From NCBI RefSeq assembly GCF_029873635.1, contig NC_080428.1, forward strand, positions 61,801,957 to 61,865,956: a stretch of 64,000 bases of DNA, in the 5' to 3' direction. Shown here piece by piece: positions 58,118-64,000 of this stretch. Both the position numbers and the translations under genes were made by a program. This DNA comes from Malania oleifera (taxonomy: Eukaryota > Streptophyta > Magnoliopsida > Santalales > Ximeniaceae). Numbering within the stretch: the stretch's first letter is position 1; every line of letters starts with the position of its first letter. The notes beneath the pieces were generated by a model. The model had not been told where the DNA came from. It was given only the letters and a program-made list of their open reading frames with translations, and did no database searches.

Positions 58118-61100
58118 TGCTTTTTTTTTTTTTTTACGAAACCCCCAAATTTATTGATAGCCCTCACTTATGGCGGAGAAATACCGTGGTTACAACATGC
58201 CACATGGGATTTACAAATAAACTATCAAAACCATTTCAGGCATCAAAACCAATACAAGTCTATCAAAACCCGTACCATTATCCAACTAAAACAATCTAAA
58301 CATGCCAATATGCAATCAAAACAAAAAAACACAAACATAAACAAATTACCTACAAACTGATGTCAATTACCTACAAATAAAAACTAGAGGAAAACAGAGG
58401 AGAACCAAATGATGACAATTAAAGACGAAGGGTTAGAATATTCATCTTATCCATACGAATGAGACCTCTCATTTTACTCAGCAGCACATCACCTACAAAA
58501 TATCTCCTCGTGTTGCCTCCCTCGCCTTGACGAGCCAAGTAATCCACCACCTAATTACCTTCTCTAAATTGGTGCTTTCTAGAGAACTGAAGATCTTGTA
58601 GCTCCTCCTCTAACAATTCCCAAAAGTCCCATAAGCACTAGGAGGAGCAAATTCCAAATGTGAGTCATCCCACCACCAATTTCGAGTCGCTTTCAATACA
58701 AATATTCTGCCATCCAATCCCTTTGAATATCTAACAGTGATAAACCCCAAAAGACCCTAAAATAGTGGCCCATAATGAAGCCAGAAACATCAATTTATCC
58801 CATGATAAATTAGGGCAAGATTTGTGGCCCTTAAAGATTCCGTGTTCCTCTCAATCCAAAGGGTGCAAAAACTGCTCTGCTCCGTAAAGCACCTCCTTTT
58901 CTACTAGAGCCAATGCCCCTATGATTCACTAGCAAGAAGTCTCTTGTTCCAGGGCGTCACCCAAGCTTCACCTGTGTAAGAGAAGAGAGCATTTCAAAGG
59001 TCTGATGCCACCTTAAAATGCAGAACAAGGTGACCATTCGTTTCATTGGTGTCATGGCACATAATACACAAGTCAAGGCTGTGAGACATATAGGGGACAT
59101 TTGGTTTGCTGCATCAAAAATGTTCCCATGTAATAACATTCCCAGAAATCTCATTCCTAAGAATAGGACACCTGCCTCATGGGAATATCTTATTTTGTTC
59201 GTACTGTAAGATTCCTAGAAATGTACATAAGATTCCCATGTCAAAGTTTAGTTCAACATGAGAATCCTAGTAGGTATTTGAAGAAGATGACCATTATACC
59301 CTTGGCATGTGTGTAACAAATATATGAAAAATAATTATATTTTTCAACACAAAAACTAACTAAGAGTAGGTACTTAATTTATATATTTTTTAATATCAGC
59401 AAAGAGAAAATAATATCAGCAAAGCATCAAGGGGATGCCAACCCGTGAAAAAAAATATCAACCACTCTGTGAAGTGTCACAAACATCAAGATTACATAAT
59501 GATCATTAACAATTTTACCACTAAGCCACCTAGAGACAACAGCAATCCATTGGTCCTTGCAAGTTTGAAGCACAGTAGCCGAATCTTTCAAAGCTCTCTT
59601 ATTTCTTTCTTCCCAAGCACACCAGAAGATGGTGAAAGGGATGAGGTTCAAAGCCTTTTGCTTCTCCTTGTGGCCTTGATGCCTTTTCAATCCTAAACCC
59701 CCCAATTGAATTTGTCTTAACCCACTATTGTCCAATCAAGGAATGAGCCAAATTCCACAGATTCCAGGGTAGTGGAGAAGAATGTGGTTGACTAATTCTG
59801 CATCAGCCATACAATCAAAACACCTATTTGTGACCATGAGACCTCTTTTCTGCAGATTGTCGATGGTTAAAATATTTCCACATACGGACTCCCAAACAAA
59901 AATGGCAACCTTTGAAGGGGCTTCTGTCCTCCAAATGTGAATCCAAGGGGCGTTGTTGCAATTTGTTCCCAATGATAAGAGCTTCTTGTGGAAAGATTTA
60001 ACAATGAAAACATCATTTTCGTTCAAAAAAGCTCATTTAGATTTGTTCAAGATGTTACGGTGACAGAATTTATAAAGTAATCTGCAAAGTCAGAGAGTGC
60101 ATGAAGCTCCAAATCTGCCACATTCCTAGTAAAAGGAATATCCGAGAAAATACCCTGATTCGTGATTTGGAGATGATGACTGATAAGGGCATTTTTGTCA
60201 CAGGTCAAGTTATAGATGGAAGAGAAGGTAGCTCTAAGATTACTGTTCTCATGCCACACGTCATGCCAAAAGTAAACATTGGTCTCATTCCCACTTGAAA
60301 TGACTCAAACTAGAAAAAATCATCCATCCTTTCCCAATGAATTTCCAATTCCCACTCCATAGGGACCCCTTCTATTGTGAGTTGTCCAATCATTGTGCTC
60401 AAGCCCATATTTAAAAACAATAATATCCCACCAAAAGTGGTATTTCTCCTACATGAACCTCCACAACCACTTCCCAAGGAGGGCTTTACTGGAAGTGCAG
60501 AGAGATTTGAACCCCAAACCTCCCGAACAAATGGGTTGTTTGACCACTCCCTATCTAACACGGTGATATTTAAAATCCTCCAAGCTTCCCCAAAGAAATC
60601 TTCTCTAAATTCCCTCCAATCTCCTAGCAACTAAGGTCTGTAAAGGAAGAAGAGACGTGAAGTAAATTGGAAAATTCATCAAAGTGCTCCTAAGAAAGGC
60701 GAGTTCACCTCCTTTTGATAAGAAATTTCTTTTCCATCCTTCCAATCTCTTTTCAATTTTTTCAATAATAGGGTCCCAGATTCCTTTGTCTTTGAATTTG
60801 GCTCCGAGGGAGACACCAAGGTAATTAATGGGAAAGGTTCCCATCTTGCAACCAAGAAGACCAAGTCGCCACCCCCCAAACCCCATGTTCTCTTCAACTG
60901 GAATAAGCTCACTCCTTACCAAGGTGAGACGGCCTCAAACCCTAACAAAATGCATCGGAGGTTGAGGGTATAAAGGGGGTCATTCACAAAAAATGATAGT
61001 ATGATCTACAAAACAAAGATGAGAAACTTCTATAAATATTCCATTTCTACCAACCTTGAGACCTCTAAAGATCCCTCCTTCAATAGTTTTCATCAACATG

Positions 61101-61165
61101 AGGCTAAGCACCTCCATAACTAAAATAAACAAAAGAGGGCACAAGGGATCTCCTTGTCTCAAGCC
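58118..61165 (-). mobile_element. L1-type LINE relic C
   Basis: The left end has a T-run (58118-58135), the complement of a poly(A) tail. From right to left it encodes RT (61162-60980: MRQGDPLCPLLFILVMEVLS, VSHLCFVDHTIIFCE), INYLGVSLGAKFKDKGIWDP and KNFLSKGGELAFLRSTLMNF-like text (60922-60605), then VWGSN (60570), the zinc-binding reverse-transcriptase domain (60026-59736: WRTEAPSKVAIFVWESVCGN, NLQKRGLMVTNRCFDCMADA) and C-terminal segments (59735-59427, 59000-58450). The FADD box reads FVDH. It is 5'-truncated at about 61165. An insertion-like AT-rich block at about 59080-59420 starts 'gggacatttggtttgctgca' and may be a MITE piece. Confidence 0.85.
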
Positions 61166-61638
61166 TCTTCAGGAGCAAAAGAAATTAGAAGGTAAAAAGG
61201 GTCAAGTTAGAGAGAGAAGCTCTTGCCTCTCTAGGGATGCTTGACCATGTACTGAGCTTTTACCGTCCACCACCCTCCGCCCCCCTTCCTTCCGGCCACA
61301 ACCATCCCCTAACCCTATACCTCTACATCACCGCAAGTCATCCTCACCCTCAGTTTCCTCATTGGTAGCCTGACCACCGGCCATCTCTCACACAACCAGT
61401 CTTTGTTCGCCCATATCCCTAGCCTTTGTTCAGGAGCTTCATTTGGGGTTGTTCGTGGACAACTACAAGCATGGTTCTTGCTCGAGCACCACTCATACTA
61501 CCCTCCCTTAATCCTTTCAACCACCCTCTTTCATGTTCGGTTGCTCTCCACTTGTTTCTCCTTCCCATTGCTCACCGTACAAACTTTTTCTCATTTCCCG
61601 CCCATTCGGATTTTGAAATTTTGAACCGTTGTTTTGAA

Positions 61639-62709
61639 ATGGTGCGTAGAGGCACACAAAAATCAGGGAAGACCCCCTTGAAGGATCCAAATTTGAAGAA
61701 GGAATTGTCTGATGCCCTAAAATTCATCAAAGACAAGGGAGGAAAAGCTGATGTTTGGGAGCACAAGAGACTAGTGGAGGTATTTTCTGAGGTTCATAGA
61801 TTATCGAATCTGCCTTCATTCACGATTCAACCTGAGAAGAGTGAAAGGAAAGAAAATGCAATAATGGAAGCACTATTGCAAGAGAAGGGAGGAGTTTTCG
61901 GGCTCGCAACTCTACAAGAAAAGGAGATTGAAAGTGGGCCACGTCCTGTAAAGAATAGGGATGAAGAGGTGGAGAACTCCCTAGCTTCTAAAACCCTAGG
62001 CTTAGAAGACACTAAAAAGGAACCAGAGACTAATGAGGGTGAAGATTCTGTTCAAACAGGTACGTCTCAAATTGGGCTTGAACAGATTTCAGAAGAGATT
62101 GTGAAGGATCACCAAAAGGAACAAGAGGGTAGAACATTTATGAAGAATAACCAAAAAGTGTCATGGATTAGTCTTTTTGCGAACAACAGACAAAGGCAAA
62201 GTTGTGGTACTATACCTTCTTTTGAATCTAATGGTACAGGAGCACATGTTCCAGCTACAGATATGGATGATCTCGAAGGAATGTGGAGTAACTACCTTGT
62301 TGGGTACTTTGTTGGTAAATACCCAGGTAAGATAGCCCTCCAAGATGTTGTTAATGCCTGGAATGTGAAAGTGGAAGTCATTCACCATGTGAGTGGATGG
62401 ATCATTTTCAAGTTTTGCAAGGAAGATGACTTAAGCCAAGTCTTGAAAGGAGGACCTTACATGGCCTATGGTAAGCCTTTACTTCTAAAGAAAATGCCTA
62501 AACTGTTTCAATTTGATGAAAAGGAGTTGAGTACATTACTAGTGTGCATACAGCTGAAAAACATGCCACTGGAGTTATGGACACCGAATGCACTGGGTAG
62601 AATCTACTCAGAGGTGGGTCACCCTCTCTATGCAGATAAGATGCTACCAATAGAGAAAGACTTACTTATGCTAGAATCTTGGTGCAGGTGGATGTGGCGA
62701 AGGAAATAA
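61639..62709 (+). pseudogene. LINE ORF1 protein, DUF4283-type nucleic-acid-binding domain
   Basis: The frame starts MVRRGTQKSGKTPLKD and reads 356 residues. The middle is Lys/Glu-rich and polar. The DUF4283 domain is at about residues 220-356 (GMWSNYLVGYFVGKYPGKIA, VNAWNVKVEVIHHVSGWIIF, LKGGPYMAYGKPLLLKKMPK, MPLELWTPNALGRIYSEVGH), typical of ORF1 of plant L1 elements and derived genes. Near 62685 the frame shifts; the homologous text goes on as QVDVAKEIKHNVTIWLPNE and a zinc-knuckle-like FCKTLWHSEDGC, then a C-terminal part at 62911-63324. An in-frame upstream extension to 61426 is low-complexity and probably leader. It is likely non-functional. Confidence 0.8.
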
Positions 62710-63320
62710 AACACAATGTGACAATCTGGTTGCCTAATGAGAAGGTGATATCTCAAGAAGTCCTTTATTGAAAGCTCCCTAAGCACTACAATTTCTGTAA
62801 AACTTTGTGGCACTCTGAAGATGGATGTAAATCTAAGCTAGCAAAGGAGATCCCAAAACCAACACAGATCCTGACTACTGATGCGAAGAGTCCAAATCAT
62901 GCAGAGATAGATGGAGGTGTGGAGAATACAAAGGGAAGATATAGAAAAGAATGACAATGCAGTGGCTCACAATGAAGATCCTAAGGTTCCTATTATGCCA
63001 GAATTAGCAAAATCAGGGAAGGATAAAAGGAAGACTAAAACTGAGAAAGATGGAGGAAAATCAGTAGCTTCTACTCCTACTAGTATAAAAGGGGGTCGGA
63101 AGGGTGTGATTCAAATTACAGAAATTGGGGGTGTACAAACAAAGCCTAAGGTCACAAGTTTGAGTACTGCCAGAATTACAGAAGGAGAGACAGACAGAGG
63201 GAAGGTTGTAGTTGAGGGTGTAGATGGCTTCATCGAGGTGAAAAGTAAGAAGAAGATTAATGAGTTTAGAATTCTTAAACCAAATGAAAGGAAAGGGGGA
63301 CATGGCCCCCTACCCAACCC

Positions 63321-63545
63321 ATGAAGATAGCCTCCTGAAATATCAGGGGTTTTAATAAACCCCTAAAACATAATGGAGTCTTTGACTTCATTAAAAGGAA
63401 TAAGATTGATGTGCTTGGCATAATTGAAACAAAACTATCCCAGAACAGCCTTGAAGAGGTGACGAAGAAGAAATTACACAATTGGAGTCAAGTAAACAAT
63501 TTTGAGCATCATAGAGCAGGTAGAATTCTGGTTATCTAGAATCCC
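63321..63545 (+). pseudogene. LINE ORF2 start, endonuclease N-terminus
   Basis: The ATG at 63321 overlaps the ORF1 stop codon as ATGA. The frame reads MKIAS, a stop (TGA where TGG is expected), NIRGFNKPLKHNGVFDFIKR, NKIDVLGIIETKLSQNSLEE. NIRG and ETK are the first conserved motifs of the AP-like endonuclease. It ends soon after and the rest of the domain is missing. Confidence 0.75.
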
Positions 63546-64000
63546 CTAAAAGTCCATCTTCAATATGTTCAGAGTAATGTCTAGGTCCTACATTGTACCA
63601 TTAAACAAAACTATATCACACTGTGTTGATCATAACTCTATCCAAACTGATCATCACAGAGAATCTAAATGGATTAACCGGTTTTACTTGAAGGGGAGAA
63701 GTATTTGGAAGGCTACCTGTAAGCATGAGGACTCTCCTTTATTCAATAAGCTTGTGGAAATAAAGGGCATGATAATCAAAGAGTTCAATGAACACTCATC
63801 TGCAGAAAGCCAATTCATATCTTCGCAATAGGATGACAAACTCTACTGCAAAAAAATGTACCATCACTGGAGAAACAAAGGAAGGAGGGTTCCTTGGAAT
63901 GATGAAGTATGGAAATGTAATAGTGCCCCGAAGCATGCTTTTGTCCTCTGGCTTGCTGTCAAAGGTCAACTATTAAATGATGATAAAATTGCTGTGGAAA

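Larger units (their letters stand above)
61190..64000 (+). mobile_element. L1-type LINE D, ORF1 and start of ORF2, runs off window
   Basis: This plus-strand element has a GC-rich leader (61190-61638), an ORF1 (61639 to 63324 in two frames) and an ORF2 starting at 63321. ORF2 begins MKIAS then a stop in place of the expected Trp of the endonuclease start (W)NIRGFNKPLKHNGV, followed by DVLGIIETKL. From about 63835 the text is that of the zinc-binding reverse-transcriptase domain (HWRNKGRRVPWNDEVWKCNS, APKHAFVLWLAVKGQLLNDD). The RT core between them is absent, so it is an internally deleted, dead derivative. It continues past the window end. Confidence 0.85.

Noticed and set aside
61426-61638. 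N-terminal extension of LINE ORF1
   Set aside because: In frame but low-complexity; the MVRRGTQKSGK start at 61639 fits ORF1 proteins better.

Overview
The window is nuclear DNA of a flowering plant, most likely a woody or other repeat-rich eudicot. The signs are spliced genes with GT-AG introns, a plant-type class B heat-stress factor, a P-class organellar PPR gene, a GRXS17-type glutaredoxin, and a plant set of transposable elements (Copia, Gypsy, TRIM, L1, RTE, hAT, Harbinger-like, SINE). No rRNA gene, convincing tRNA gene, CRISPR array or bacterial-type operon is visible. I cannot name the species.

Only three host genes are well supported. (1) 13.9-15.1 kb, +: a short class B heat-stress transcription factor (HSFB5-like) with the canonical intron inside its DNA-binding domain. 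(2) 33.75-35.98 kb, +: a two-exon pentatricopeptide-repeat protein, probably mitochondrial, whose promoter holds a duplicated ~108-bp module with site II and telo-box motifs. (3) 39.78-41.02 kb, -: the last exon of a GRXS17 monothiol glutaredoxin with three CGFS domains; the exon(s) for its N-terminal thioredoxin-like domain were not found, and the upstream sequence is packed with transposons.

The rest is mostly nested transposon fossils, many datable relative to each other because target-site duplications (TSDs) are intact. 0.6-10.4 kb: a Copia relic interrupted by a 4.9-kb non-coding LTR-type element, itself interrupted by a 2.3-kb solo LTR (TSD CACAT). 16.2-33.1 kb: a tandemly duplicated ~1.7-kb segment whose first copy took a 4.9-kb Copia, which later took a 2.2-kb solo LTR (TSD TAATG) and a 5.8-kb Gypsy relic (TSD TCCAT); the second copy took a SINE and a fold-back element. 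37.8-39.3 kb: a solo LTR (TSD AGCAT). 43.9-49.0 kb: a Harbinger-like element containing a 5'-truncated RTE LINE (20-bp TSD), which contains a 2.2-kb hAT element (8-bp TSD). 50.5-61.2 kb: three L1 relics on the minus strand, one holding a TRIM (TSD CCTAT), another holding a hAT MITE that carries a second member of its own family. 61.2-64.0 kb: a plus-strand L1-type element with an ATGA overlap of ORF1 and ORF2, running off the window.

The most unusual pattern is that six LTRs of different families each carry a cluster of short inverted-repeat motifs. Each cluster is internally consistent but differs from the others, even between two LTRs that otherwise look related. No new defence, metabolic or toxin-like system was found.
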